Source of the DNA: Bog-756 sp963734435
Lineage (GTDB): Bacteria > Actinomycetota > Acidimicrobiia > Acidimicrobiales > RAAP-2
DNA length: 64,000 nucleotides
Direction: 5' to 3'
NCBI GenBank assembly: GCA_963734435.1
Contig: CAVTHA010000001.1
Span: 62,001 to 126,000 of the forward strand
Below are positions 29,134 through 38,359 of this stretch, piece after piece. The notes under the pieces were generated by a model. It was not told the DNA's origin. It ran no database searches and was given only the letters and a program-made list of their open reading frames with translations. The number at the start of each line of letters is the position of its first letter. The first letter of the stretch is position 1. Made by a program: the position numbers and the translations under genes.

Positions 29134-32100
29134 CAGAATCCCCTTTCGGCGGCGCGCCGCGCGTCTTCCTCGTCCGACCCCCGCTCAGGCCGGCTGATGT
29201 CGATGCCCAGCTCCTCGGCCGTGCGGAACACGTCCTCGTCCAGCTCCCGCATCTCGATCTCCTCCCCGCCCGGGGCGAGGACCTCGACGTCCAGGCAGAG
29301 CGACTGCATCTCCTTGATGAGCACCTTGAAGCTCTCGGGGATGCCCGGTTCGGGGATGTTCTCGCCCTTCACGATGGCCTCGTAGACCTTGACCCGCCCG
29401 AGCACGTCGTCCGACTTGATGGTGAGGAGCTCCTGGAGGGCGTAGGCGGCCCCGAAGGCCTCGAGGGCCCACACCTCCATCTCCCCGAACCGCTGCCCAC
29501 CGAACTGGGCCTTGCCCCCCAGGGGCTGCTGGGTGATCATCGAGTACGGCCCGGTGGAGCGGGCGTGGATCTTGTCGTCCACCAGGTGGTGGAGCTTCAG
29601 GATGTACACGTACCCCACCGAGATCGGGTTGTCGTAGGGCTGGCCGGTGCGCCCGTTGTAGAGGACCGACTTCCCGTTGTCGGCCACCTGGACGGTGCCG
29701 TCGGCCCCATCCGGGTTGAGCTTGCGGAAGATCTGCTGGATGGTGGGGTGGCGGCCGGCGTCGGCCTCCTCGTCCCAGTGCGCCCCGTCGAAGACCGGGG
29801 TCGAGACCCACACCGCCGGGTCGGTACGCGGCCGGGTCTTGGTCTCGGTGCCCCGCACCGGCGGGTGGGCGTCGTCACCGGCGCCTTCCCACCCCCAACG
29901 GGCGGCGTACCCGAGGTGGGACTCGAGCACCTGACCCACGTTCATCCGGCTGGGGACGCCGAGCGGATTGAGGATGATGTCGACCGGGGTGCCGTCGGCC
30001 TGGAAGGGCATGTCCTCGATGGGGAGGATCTTCGAGATGACCCCCTTGTTGCCGTGGCGGCCGGCCAGCTTGTCGCCTTCGGAGATCTTGCGCTTCTGGG
30101 CCACGTACACCCGGACCAGCTGCTCGACTCCGGGCGGCAGTTCGTGGGCGTCGTCCCGGGAGAAGACCCGGACGTCGATGACCGTCCCCTGCTCGCCGTG
30201 GGGCACCTTGAGCGAGGTGTCCCGGACCTCGCGGGCCTTCTCGCCGAAGATGGCCCGGAGCAGGCGCTCCTCGGGGGTCTGCTCCGTTTCGCCCTTCGGG
30301 GTGACCTTGCCGACCAGCACGTCTCCCGGATCGACCTCGGCCCCGATGCGGATGATGCCCCGCTCGTCGAGGTCGGCGAGGATCTCCTCGGACAGGTTGG
30401 GGATGTCCCGGGTGATCTCCTCGGCACCAAGCTTGGTGTCGCGGGCGTCGACCTCGTGCTCCTCGATGTGGATCGACGTCAGCACGTCGTCCTTCACCAG
30501 CCGCTCGGAGAGGATGATGGCGTCCTCGTAGTTGTAGCCCTCCCAGGGCATGAAGGCGACCAGCAGGTTCTTGCCCAGGGCCAGCTCACCGTTGTGGGTC
30601 GCCGGGCCGTCGGCCAGCACATCACCGGTCGCCACCCGCTGGCCCTCCTCGACGATGGCCTTCTGGTTGATGGCGGTGTTCTGGTTGGAGCGCCGGAACT
30701 TGGCCAGCCGGTAGACCTTGCGGCCCAGCACCACCCCGTTGCGGTCCTTGGCATTGGCCTTGTACTCCACGGTGATCTGGTCGCCGGACACGTCGAGGAC
30801 GGTCCCCTCGGCCTCGGCCAGCACCACGTCGCCGGCGTCGCGGGCGGCGCGCGCCTCGACACCGGTGCCGATGTAGGGCGCCTCGGGCACGATCAGAGGG
30901 ACGGCCTGCTTCTGCATGTTGGCGCCCATGAGGGCCCGGTTGGCGTCGTCGTGCTCGACGAAGGGGATGAGCGCGGTCGACACCGAGACGATCTGCTTGG
31001 GCGACACGTCCATCAGGTCGACTTCCAACGGGGACACGAAGTCGATCTCCGAGGTGGTGCCGTACGAGGTGGTGATGGCGCCCACCCGTACCCCGGTGCC
31101 CTGGGGCCCGCGGCGGACGAGGACCTTCTCCTCGGCGAAGCGCCCGTTGTCGTCCAGCGCCGCCGAGGCCTGGGCGATCACGTGCTCCTCCTCCTCGTCG
31201 GCGGCCAGGTAGGTGATCTCGTTGGTGACCTGGCCCTCGACGACCTTGCGGTAGGGGGTCTCGATGAATCCGTACTCGTTGACCCGGGCGTATGTGGCCA
31301 GCGACCCGATGAGACCGATGTTCGGACCCTCGGGTGTCTCGATGGGACACATCCGGCCGTAGTGGGAGGTGTGGACGTCGCGGACCTCGAAGCCGGCGCG
31401 CTCCCGCGACAGCCCGCCGGGCCCGAGGGCGGAGAGGCGCCGCTTGTGGGCCAGCCCGGACAGCGGGTTGTTCTGGTCCATGAACTGGCTCAGCTGGCTG
31501 GTGCCGAAGAACTCCTTCACCGCCGCCACCACCGGGCGGATGTTGATGAGGGTCTGGGGGGTGATGGCCTCGACGTCCTGGGTGGTCATCCGTTCGCGCA
31601 CCACCCGCTCCATGCGGGACAGTCCCACCCGGACCTGGTTCTGGATCAGCTCGCCGACCGACCGGATCCGCCGGTTGGCGAAGTGGTCCTGGTCGTCGAT
31701 GCGGTAAGTCGACTCGCCGTCGGCCATGTGCTTGGCCAGGTGCAGCATGTAGGTGGCGGAGGCGAGGATCTCCGACGGGCTGAGCACGCCCTGGGTCGGG
31801 GAGGGCCGTTCCAGGTCGATCTTCAACAGGTCGGAGATGCGCTCGATCTCCGGACCGAGCTTGCGGTTGAGCTTGTACCGACCGACGCGGGTGAGGTCGT
31901 AGCGCTTGGGGTTGAAGAAGGCGTTCTCGAAGTACTGCCGGGCGGCCTCGACCGACAGTGGCTCACCGGGCCGGGCCCGCTTGTAGATCTCGAGGAGCGC
32001 CTCCTCGCGGTTGGGCGCCAGGTTCTGCTCCTTCTCCCACTGGCCTTCGAGGAAGTCGAAGTGACGCACGAACCGCTCGAGGAATGCGGCGTCCTCGTAG

Positions 32101-32708
32101 CCGAGGGCGCGCAGCAGCACGAAGAGCGAGAGGCGGCGCTTGCGTGCCACCCGGCACCCGGCAGTCACGTCCTTGGACGGCTTGGCCTCGACGTCGAACT
32201 CGATCCACTCACCGCGATACGGATGGATGGTGCCGGTGAACACGGTCTTGGCGTCGCGCCCCGGCTGGAAGATGACACCGGGGGAACGGACCAGCTGGCT
32301 CACGACCACCCGCTCGGTGCCGTTCACGATGAAGGTGCCCTTGTCGGTCATCACCGGGAAGTCGCCCATGAAGACCGTCTGCTCTTTGATCTCGCCCGTC
32401 CCCGCGTTCATGAACCTGGCGCGCACGAACACCGGCGCGGCGTAGGTCATGTCCTTCTCCTTGCACTCCTCCACCGAGAACTTGGGTGGGGGCCGGAGGT
32501 CGGGATCGGTCGGGTCGAACTCGAGCTCGAGGCTCAGCTGCCCGGTGAAGTCCTCGATCGGGCTGATGTCGCTGAACGTCTCGGCCAGGCCACGGTCGAG
32601 GAACCACTGGAACGAATCGCGCTGGATGGCGACCAGATCGGGCAGCGGCAAGGCCTCATCGATGTTGGCGAACGAAAACCGTTCTGGGCTGTGGGACCGT
32701 GCAGTCAA
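29133..32708 (-). CDS. rpoB: RNA polymerase beta subunit, TTG start
   Basis: Second catalytic subunit, 1191 residues. The start is placed at TTG 32708 (LTARSHSPERFSFANIDEAL) because a full GGAGGAG lies at 32717-32723, eight bases upstream. The in-frame GTG at 32726 would place the start before that site. The rifampicin pocket reads FGTSQLSQFMDQNNPLSGLA then HKRRLSALGPGGL: all common resistance positions are wild-type. The Thr found at E. coli position 525 in many species is Ala. Conserved ends include GGKAQFGGQRFGEMEVWALE. Two promoter-like sites lie upstream. Confidence 0.99.
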
Positions 32709-32922
32709 CGGGCCTACTCCTCCCACTTGCGTGGCGAATGGGGAAACGACGGGGTACTGCGGAAAATCAGACGATGCGGCAAATCGTGCCTACTACCAGG
32801 GACATCAGGGCGAAGACTCGGAGTCGACGGCCACCGCCGAAGCGGTCGTGGGGGGTGCCGGGGCGCGCGTCAATCAGCCAAAACGCTCAAGAAGGCAGAA
32901 GGAGCAGGCACGGCAACCAGTG

Positions 32923-32951
32923 ATCATACCCGGAGGCGCACGAGATCACAA
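32923..32951 (-). promoter_or_regulatory. Proximal rpoBC promoter
   Basis: Minus-strand TTGTGA (32946-32951), a 17-base spacer and TATGAT (32923-32928). It lies in the 487-bp gap (32709-33195) between rplL and rpoB, which has no gene. The predicted leader to the TTG start is about 205 nt. Confidence 0.65.
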
Positions 32952-32984
32952 CCAGCGGCCGGAACTCCCGGACCAGGCCTGCAC

Positions 32985-33013
32985 AGGGTAGGAGAACGGC
33001 CGGCCGTCGTCAA
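32985..33013 (-). promoter_or_regulatory. Distal rpoBC promoter
   Basis: Minus-strand TTGACG (33008-33013), a 17-base spacer and TACCCT (32985-32990), 62 bases upstream of the proximal one. Together they indicate that rpoBC can be transcribed separately from rplJL. The rest of the gap toward rplL contains a GC-rich 8-bp inverted repeat but no T-run. Confidence 0.55.
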
Positions 33014-33195
33014 GGACTTCGCCTCCCGGCGCCATCCCGGTGGACCGGCCGCCGCCCCGGAGCGGCTCTAGCCGCCCGACCAGGGCCGATACCCCGCTCC
33101 GAGTAGTCACGGCCTGGCCGACACACCCCCCGGCCCCGGGGCCGACCCGGCGTCTCGGCGACCCCGGTCGGGTCGGGCACCTCCTACGAATCCGG

Positions 33196-33594
33196 CTACT
33201 TGAGCTCGACGGTGGCTCCGGCCCCCTCGAGCTGGGCCTTCGCCTTGTCGGCGTCCTCCTTGTTGGCCTTCTCCAGCACCGGTTTCGGGGCGTTGTCCAC
33301 CAAGTCCTTGGCCTCCTTCAGCCCCAGGCTGGTGAGCGACCGAACCTCTTTGATCACCTGGATCTTCTTGTCGCCGGCCGCGGTCAGAACGACGTCGAAC
33401 TCGGACTTCTCCTCGTCGGCCGCGCCGTCGGCATCAGCCCCACCGGCGGCGGGAACGGCGGCCACTGCAGCCACCGGGGCGGCCGCGGTCACGCCGAATC
33501 GCTCCTCGAACTCCTTCAGGAGCTCGCTGAGCTCGAGAACGGACAGCTCCGAGATGCCATCCAGGATCTGGTCCTTGCTGAGGGTGCCTGCCAT
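33196..33594 (-). CDS. rplL: Ribosomal protein bL12
   Basis: Stalk protein that recruits GTPase factors. 132 residues: N-terminal dimer domain ELSVLELSELLKEFEERFGV, an Ala/Gly/Pro hinge, and C-terminal domain EKSEFDVVLTAAGDKKIQVI, then SLGLKEAKDLVDNAPKPVLE. Normal length. Follows rplJ by 88 bases. Confidence 0.98.
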   Translation of the reverse strand: MAGTLSKDQILDGISELSVLELSELLKEFEERFGVTAAAPVAAVAAVPAAGGADADGAADEEKSEFDVVLTAAGDKKIQVIKEVRSLTSLGLKEAKDLVDNAPKPVLEKANKEDADKAKAQLEGAGATVELK

Positions 33595-33682
33595 TGTCGT
33601 GTCTCCTTGCTTCTTGATCCTGCTCTAGGTCTTGGTTTCGTTCTGCTACTTGGTCGTCAGGCCGCCCCGTCACGGGAAGCAG

Positions 33683-34360
33683 CTAGCCGTCGGTCGCCGG
33701 CCCGTCGGTGTCGGTGTCGGGCGCCGGCACCACCTCCGCCTCGGCGGCCTCGGCGGTTTGGCGGTCGGCGGTTTCGGCACCGGCGGTTTCGGCACCGGCG
33801 TCGCCGGCCTCCGGGGCCGCGACCTCGCCCTCTCCCGCCGCCTCCCGCTTTTCGATCAGCGCCGACAGCCCGTAGGCCAGCTGGCGGGGCAGCGCCTCGA
33901 TGAGACCGGCAAGCCCCGCCAGCGGAGCCGAGAGCGCCCCGGCCAGCTGGGCCAGCATCGTATCCCGGGGCGGGAGGTCGGCCAGCACCTCGAGGTCTCG
34001 CGCCGAGAGGAGGCCGGTGCCCACCATGCCGCCCTTCACGACGAGGCTCGGGTTGGTGCGGGCGAAGTCACGCAAGGCCTTGGCCACCGCGCTCACGTCA
34101 CCCTGCACGAAGGCGATGGCTGTCGGGCCGGTGAGCATGTCGCCCAGCGGCGCCCGGGTCCCCCCGGACACGGCCAGGCGTACCAAGTTGTTCTTGTAGA
34201 CCTTGTAGTTGCCCCCGGCCACAGCCAGGTTGCGCCGCAGTTCGGCCAGCGCCGCCACGGTCAGGCCGCGGTACTCGGTGAGGACGGCGCCGTCGGAGGA
34301 CTCGAGGCGGTCCTTCACCTCGTCGACGACGGCGACCTTCTTGGCCCTCGGGTTGTCCAT
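33683..34360 (-). CDS. rplJ: Ribosomal protein uL10 with acidic tail
   Basis: Stalk base that carries bL12 dimers. 225 residues: DNPRAKKVAVVDEVKDRLES, TEYRGLTVAALAELRRNLAV, and the bL12-binding helix GLAGLIEALPRQLAYGLSAL near residues 145-170. It then continues about 45 residues through an Ala/Glu/Thr tail with near-repeats (AGAETAGAETADRQTAEAAE). The family usually ends close to residue 175. A 269-nt leader precedes it. Confidence 0.96.
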   Translation of the reverse strand: MDNPRAKKVAVVDEVKDRLESSDGAVLTEYRGLTVAALAELRRNLAVAGGNYKVYKNNLVRLAVSGGTRAPLGDMLTGPTAIAFVQGDVSAVAKALRDFARTNPSLVVKGGMVGTGLLSARDLEVLADLPPRDTMLAQLAGALSAPLAGLAGLIEALPRQLAYGLSALIEKREAAGEGEVAAPEAGDAGAETAGAETADRQTAEAAEAEVVPAPDTDTDGPATDG

Positions 34361-34371
34361 GGTGCCTCCGC

Positions 34372-34387
34372 TGAGCCCCGTGGCTCA
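34372..34387 (-). promoter_or_regulatory. Hairpin in the rplJ leader
   Basis: TGAGCC and GGCTCA form a six-base stem with a four-base loop, ending just before the GGAGG of the rplJ ribosome-binding site. It is the last element of a 269-bp gap between rplA and rplJ that holds more GC-rich stems. The position fits an L10-type autoregulatory leader, where uL10-bL12 binds its own mRNA. A weak TGGTCG, 17-base, TACCAT pair lies within the same gap. Confidence 0.4.
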
Positions 34388-34629
34388 GGTCGGGCCGTAG
34401 ACACCGGCGGGCGGTGACGCGCGAGCACCGGGCTCATGCGGAACGCCTCATCAGGCGGGCCCTCGGGGCCCCTTCGGTGCCCCACGGCACACCGGAGTTC
34501 TACGGCAGTTCTAAAGATCTGGAAGGTCAGATGGTAGCCGGTCGGCTCCCTTGCGACCAGCCGGCGACGCTCCAGGTGAGGGGGTGGGTCCAGACCCCCG
34601 GCGGGACGTCGGCCGGGGGACCCGGGAAG

Positions 34630-35352
34630 TCAGGCCGAGGCGGCCAGGCTCTCGTAGGCGTTGCGGGCCAGTAGTGGGTCGACGTGCACACCCGGTCCCA
34701 TGGTCGACGACAACGTAACTGCCCTCACGTAGCGACCCTTGGCCGATGCCGGCTTGGCCCGGTAGATCTCCTCCATCACCGCGTGCAGGTTCTCCAGCAG
34801 CCGGGCCGGCTCGAAGGATGCCTTGCCGATCCGAAGATGGATGTTCCCGACCTTGTCTGTGCGGTACTCGACCCTTCCCCCCTTGAACTCGGTCACGGCT
34901 CGTTCGACATCGTCGGTGACCGTGCCGGTCTTCGGATTGGGCATCAGCCCCCGGGGGCCGAGGACGCGCCCAAGGGTCCCCACCCGTCCCATCATGTCGG
35001 GGGTGGCGATGGCCACGTCGAAGTCGAGGAACCCTTCGTTGGTGACCCGCGCCACCAGGTCGTCGGCACCGACGACATCGGCCCCGGCCGCCCGGGCCTC
35101 GGCCGCCTTCTCGCCGGAGGCAAAGACCGCCACCCGGGCCGTGCGACCGGTCCCGGCCGGCAGCGAGAGGGTCCCGCGGACGATCTGATCCGCCTTGCGG
35201 GGATCGACGCCCAGCCGTACGGCGACCTCCACCGTCTCGTCGAAGGAGGCCTTGGCCGAGGATTTGACCAGGTCGACGGCCTCGGCCGGTGTGTAGAGGT
35301 GTTGCCGATCGATCTCCGCCACGCTTGCCTCGTACTTCTTTCCCCGGGTCAT
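34630..35352 (-). CDS. rplA: Ribosomal protein uL1
   Basis: L1-stalk protein that helps release deacylated tRNA. 240 residues: KYEASVAEIDRQHLYTPAEA, VAVRLGVDPRKADQIVRGTL, GRVLGPRGLMPNPKTGTVTD (the universal signature). Normal length. Preceded by rplK by 94 bases. Confidence 0.98.
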   Translation of the reverse strand: MTRGKKYEASVAEIDRQHLYTPAEAVDLVKSSAKASFDETVEVAVRLGVDPRKADQIVRGTLSLPAGTGRTARVAVFASGEKAAEARAAGADVVGADDLVARVTNEGFLDFDVAIATPDMMGRVGTLGRVLGPRGLMPNPKTGTVTDDVERAVTEFKGGRVEYRTDKVGNIHLRIGKASFEPARLLENLHAVMEEIYRAKPASAKGRYVRAVTLSSTMGPGVHVDPLLARNAYESLAASA

Positions 35353-35446
35353 CGTGCTGCTCCGTTTCGTGTCCGCTCGTTGCTTCGTGTGATGTTGCTG
35401 GTCCGACCCGACGGCCTCAGCCGGTCGTTGGGGGCCGGGTCGGCCC

Positions 35447-35878
35447 TCAGCCGGCGACGGCGATGCCCATCGACCGGGCAGTGCCCTCGACCTGGCGCTT
35501 GGCCGACTCGATGTCGCTGGTGTTGAGGTCCGGGAGCTTGATGGTCGCGATCTCCGCCACCTGGGCGCTGGTCACCGTACCGGCCTGCTCCCGCCCGGCC
35601 GTCGACGCCCCCTTCTCGAGGCCCGCCGCTTCACGGAGGAGTGCCGGGGTGGGCGGCGTCTTGAGGATGAACGAAAAACTCCGGTCCTCGTAGATGGAGA
35701 TCTCGACCGGGATGATCGAACCGCGTTGGTTCTCGGTGGCCGCGTTGTACTGCCTGCAGAACTCCATGGTCTGGACGCCGTGCGGCCCGAGGGCGGTGCC
35801 GACGGGTGGGGCGGGGGTAGCACCCCCCGCCGGGAGTTGGATCTTCACGACTGCAATGACGCGCTTCCTCGGTGGCAT
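35447..35878 (-). CDS. rplK: Ribosomal protein uL11
   Basis: GTPase-centre protein, target region of thiostrepton. 143 residues: VIAVVKIQLPAGGATPAPPV, GTALGPHGVQTMEFCRQYNA, and C-terminal VAEIATIKLPDLNTSDIESA. The conserved N-terminal prolines are intact. Follows nusG by 36 bases. Confidence 0.98.
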   Translation of the reverse strand: MPPRKRVIAVVKIQLPAGGATPAPPVGTALGPHGVQTMEFCRQYNAATENQRGSIIPVEISIYEDRSFSFILKTPPTPALLREAAGLEKGASTAGREQAGTVTSAQVAEIATIKLPDLNTSDIESAKRQVEGTARSMGIAVAG

Positions 35879-35914
35879 CGACGCTTCTCCTTGCTTCTGC
35901 TCGGTCCCGCGGAC

Positions 35915-36775
35915 CTACAGCTTCGCGACCTGGCTGAACTCGAGCTCCACGGGTGTCTCCCGGCCGAAGATGTTGACCAGGACCTTGAGCTTGAGCTGGT
36001 CCTCGTTGATCTCGGCGATCTGCCCGGAGAAGTCGGCGAACGGACCCTCCTTCACCCGCACCGTCTCCCCCACCTCGTGCTCGAGGCGTGGACGGCTCCG
36101 CTTGGACGGAGCCTCGATGCCCTCCACCTTGACCTGGAGGATGCTTTCGACCTCGCGGCGCGACAGCGGCGTCGGCTTGGTGCCTGGGCCCACGAAGCCG
36201 GTCACGCCGGGCGTGTTGCGAATGACGGACCAGCTGTCGTCGTCGAGCTCGCAGCGGCACAGGAGGTAGCCGGGGAAGACCTTCTTCTGCACCACGACCT
36301 TCTTGCCGTTCTTGAACTCGACCACGTCCTCCATGGGGATGACCACCTCGTAGATGCGGTCTTCCATGTTCATGGAAACGGCCCGGCTGTGAAGGTTGGA
36401 CTTCACCTTGTTCTCGTAGCCGGCGTAGGTGTGGACCACATACCAGCGCCCGGGCTGGTCGAAGGGACTGAGGACGAAGGGCTCCTCCTCGTCCTCATCC
36501 AGATCTTCGAAGCCGGGGGTGTCACCGTCGGCGGCGACCCCCTCGCCGGTGAGCTCGGCCCCGAGCCCCTGCTCATCCGCCCCTTCGATGCCAGTAGACC
36601 CCGCCTGGACCGGCTCTGCCGCCTCGTCCGGCTCGGCTGGACCCTGCCCGTCCGGCTCGGTGTCGGGCGGCAAAGGACCGGCCTCCTCGGAGGCCAGCTC
36701 CGCGGCCGGCTCGGTATCCTGCTTGTCACCGAACGGTGGGTTGGATTCGTCGTGGGTCACAGTCATATCGGTCAT
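35915..36775 (-). CDS. nusG: Transcription factor NusG with acidic N-terminus
   Basis: Couples RNA polymerase to Rho and the ribosome (through uS10). 286 residues. The first 105 or so are low-complexity and acidic (EDLDEDEEEPFVLSPFD at the end), a known actinobacterial feature. The NGN domain begins RWYVVHTYAGYENKVKSNLH and includes VFPGYLLCRCELDDDSW. The KOW domain is VKEGPFADFSGQIAEIN. The start overlaps the secE stop by four bases. Confidence 0.97.
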   Translation of the reverse strand: MTDMTVTHDESNPPFGDKQDTEPAAELASEEAGPLPPDTEPDGQGPAEPDEAAEPVQAGSTGIEGADEQGLGAELTGEGVAADGDTPGFEDLDEDEEEPFVLSPFDQPGRWYVVHTYAGYENKVKSNLHSRAVSMNMEDRIYEVVIPMEDVVEFKNGKKVVVQKKVFPGYLLCRCELDDDSWSVIRNTPGVTGFVGPGTKPTPLSRREVESILQVKVEGIEAPSKRSRPRLEHEVGETVRVKEGPFADFSGQIAEINEDQLKLKVLVNIFGRETPVELEFSQVAKL

Positions 36776-37065
36776 GTCTTGAACAGCCAGAGGACGCCCT
36801 TGGCAAAGGCATAATTGAGGATGAAGATCAGCACCATCAACGACAACAGGGTGACCAGGGTCACCGTGGTGTAGTTGACCACCTCGGACCGGTTGGGCCA
36901 GGCAACTTGCCGCAGCTCTGAGCGTACCTCGCGGAGGAACTGGCCCGGACGGAAGGGTTCACGCTTCGGTGGGCGGCGCGGCGGTGTGGCCGACCGTTTG
37001 GGCGGCGCCTCGCCCTCAGGATCCTGCCCCTGGCGCTGCATCATTCGTTTCTGTTCTCGGTTCAC
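36772..37065 (-). CDS. secE: Preprotein translocase subunit SecE
   Basis: Single-spanning Sec translocon clamp. 97 residues: a basic, Pro-rich N-terminus (PPRRPPKREPFRP), the amphipathic LREVRSELRQVAWPNRSEVV with the conserved WP, and one transmembrane helix (about residues 68-90, TLVTLLSLMVLIFILNYAF). Coupled to nusG. Confidence 0.97.
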   Translation of the reverse strand: MNREQKRMMQRQGQDPEGEAPPKRSATPPRRPPKREPFRPGQFLREVRSELRQVAWPNRSEVVNYTTVTLVTLLSLMVLIFILNYAFAKGVLWLFKT

Positions 37066-37112
37066 TGATGCTTCCTTCAGGCTCTTCTTGGGGACCGTCC
37101 ACGGATGGTGAG

Positions 37113-37185
37113 CAGGGCAGGAGGGACTTGAACCCCCAACCTTCGGTTTTGGAGACCGGTGCTCTGCCAGTTGAGCTACTGCCCT
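37113..37185 (-). tRNA. trnW: tRNA-Trp (CCA)
   Basis: 73-nt cloverleaf: acceptor AGGGCAG/CTGCCCT, D-arm GCTC/GAGC, anticodon loop CTCCAAA, T-arm with GGTTCAAGTCC-type loop. The first anticodon-stem pair is a C-A mismatch. No CCA is encoded. Located between rpmG and secE, the usual place. Confidence 0.96.
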
Positions 37186-37389
37186 CTGCCGACCGCCGTG
37201 TCGCGAGCGAACCAGCCGATCACACAGGGACGGTCCGCCAGGTTACCACCGGCGAGAACTCGATTCCCAGGCGTTCCAGGCGTGGGGACCATGAACACAC
37301 CCTGGTCGGGCGGGCGACCACCGCCCGGATCCCGGGGCCGGTCCCCGGGCCGGGTCCGGGTCCCCTGCGCCTCGTCCGGGTCCCAGGGC

Positions 37390-37554
37390 CTAGCGGGTCT
37401 CCTTGTGGAGGGTATGCCGGCGGTCCCATCGGCAGTACTTCTTCATTTCGATCCGCTCACGGTCGTTGATCTTGTTCTTGGTGGTGATGTAGTTGCGTCG
37501 CTTGCACAGTTCACACGCCAGCGTGACCTGTACTCGCTTCTCGTTCTTTGGCAC
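37390..37554 (-). CDS. rpmG: Ribosomal protein bL33, one zinc cysteine replaced
   Basis: 54 residues from GTG 37554: PKNEKRVQVTLACELCKRRN, then YITTKNKINDRERIEMKKYC, and RWDRRHTLHKETR. The first CxxC pair (CELC) is kept. In the second pair only the first Cys remains; the position of the second is Asp (YCRWD). This leaves three thiol ligands. Between tRNA-Met and tRNA-Trp, as is usual for rpmG. Confidence 0.95.
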   Translation of the reverse strand: MPKNEKRVQVTLACELCKRRNYITTKNKINDRERIEMKKYCRWDRRHTLHKETR

Positions 37555-37594
37555 TGGTTGCTCCTGGTTGATGCTTCCTGGTGGTAGAAACCGG

Positions 37595-37668
37595 TAGCGG
37601 CGGCCGGACTCGAACCGGCGACCCCACGATTATGAGCCGTGTGCTCTGACCAACTGAGCTACGCCGCC
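37595..37668 (-). tRNA. trnM: tRNA-Met (CAT), elongator type
   Basis: 74 nt: acceptor GGCGGCG, D-arm GCTC/GAGC, anticodon stem CACGG/TCGTG with loop CTCATAA, T-arm CCGGTTCGAGTCCGG. It has an ordinary first base pair and lacks the three-G-C initiator stem, so it is the elongator form. Seven bases from tRNA-Thr. Confidence 0.95.
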
Positions 37669-37675
37669 AGGGGCG

Positions 37676-37748
37676 AGCCCCCTGTCGGAATCGAACCGAC
37701 GACACCAGCCTTACCATGGCTGTGCTCTGCCGACTGAGCTAAGGGGGC
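37676..37748 (-). tRNA. trnT: tRNA-Thr (GGT)
   Basis: 73 nt: acceptor GCCCCCT/AGGGGGC, D-arm GCTC/GAGC, anticodon stem CAGCC/GGCTG with loop ATGGTAA, T-loop GTTCGATTCC. First gene of the tRNA-rpmG-secE transcription unit. Confidence 0.96.
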
Positions 37749-37778
37749 AGTGCGGCTCGACGGAGCAGCGAAAGAGCA

Positions 37779-37784
37779 ATCATA
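37779..37784 (-). promoter_or_regulatory. -10 element for the tRNA-Thr/tRNA-Met unit
   Basis: TATGAT on the minus strand 31 bases upstream of the tRNA-Thr 5' end. I see no good -35 hexamer at 16-18 bases. Placement fits a stable-RNA promoter with a short leader. Confidence 0.4.
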
Positions 37785-37833
37785 GCCAGGTCGGGCACCG
37801 GGAAGGGTCGGCGACCCTCGATACCATCGGTGA

Positions 37834-38322
37834 ATGTACCTCCGCCCGGCCGCGCCCTCGGACGCCGAGAGGATCCGTGCCATCTACAACGCCGAGGTGA
37901 CCGGGGGGACCGCTACCTTCGACATGGTGCCGCGGGGCGTGGCGGACCAGGCGGCATGGCTGAAAGACCACAGCGGGCCGTATCCGGCGGTGGTGGCCGT
38001 GGACGACGAGGGCGCCGTGGTGGGGTTCGGTTCGCTCTCGGCCTACAAGGACCGGCCGGGGTACGCCACCACAGTCGAGGATTCGGTCTACGTGGAGGCA
38101 GACCGTCGAGGATCCGGCATTGGCCGCGCCCTGCTCCAGGAGCTCATCGGTCGGGCCGAACTGCACGGCTTCCACTCGATGATCGCCCGCATCGGCGGCA
38201 ACAACCAGGCGTCCATCCGGCTCCACCTGGCGTGCGGATTCGCCATGGTCGGAGTCGAACGGGAGGTCGGTCGCAAGTTCAACCGGTGGCTCGACGTGTC
38301 GGTGCTGCAGTTGCTCCTCTGA
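37834..38322 (+). CDS. GNAT acetyltransferase, phosphinothricin/methionine-sulfoximine type
   Basis: 162 residues, one GNAT fold. MYLRPAAPSDAERIRAIYNA at the start, the SVYVEADRRGSGIGRALLQE acetyl-CoA-binding loop (RRGSGIG), and GGNNQASIRLHLACGFAMVG near the C-terminus are typical of the Pat/MnaT subgroup that N-acetylates glutamate-like amino acids such as phosphinothricin or methionine sulfoximine. Exact substrate cannot be told. ATG is preceded by TACCAT at 37822-37827, so the mRNA may be leaderless. It is divergent from the tRNA unit and converges with the mannosyltransferase gene. Confidence 0.85.
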   Translation: MYLRPAAPSDAERIRAIYNAEVTGGTATFDMVPRGVADQAAWLKDHSGPYPAVVAVDDEGAVVGFGSLSAYKDRPGYATTVEDSVYVEADRRGSGIGRALLQELIGRAELHGFHSMIARIGGNNQASIRLHLACGFAMVGVEREVGRKFNRWLDVSVLQLLL

Positions 38323-38359
38323 ACGAGCATCCGGTGAACGGGCTTCCGGGACGTGCGGA

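Noticed and set aside
29565..33071. Plus-strand open frame of 1168 codons opposite rpoB
   Set aside because: Antisense shadow of a highly biased GC-rich gene: composition is Val/Leu/Asp/His rich with no recognisable domain, and it covers rpoB exactly.
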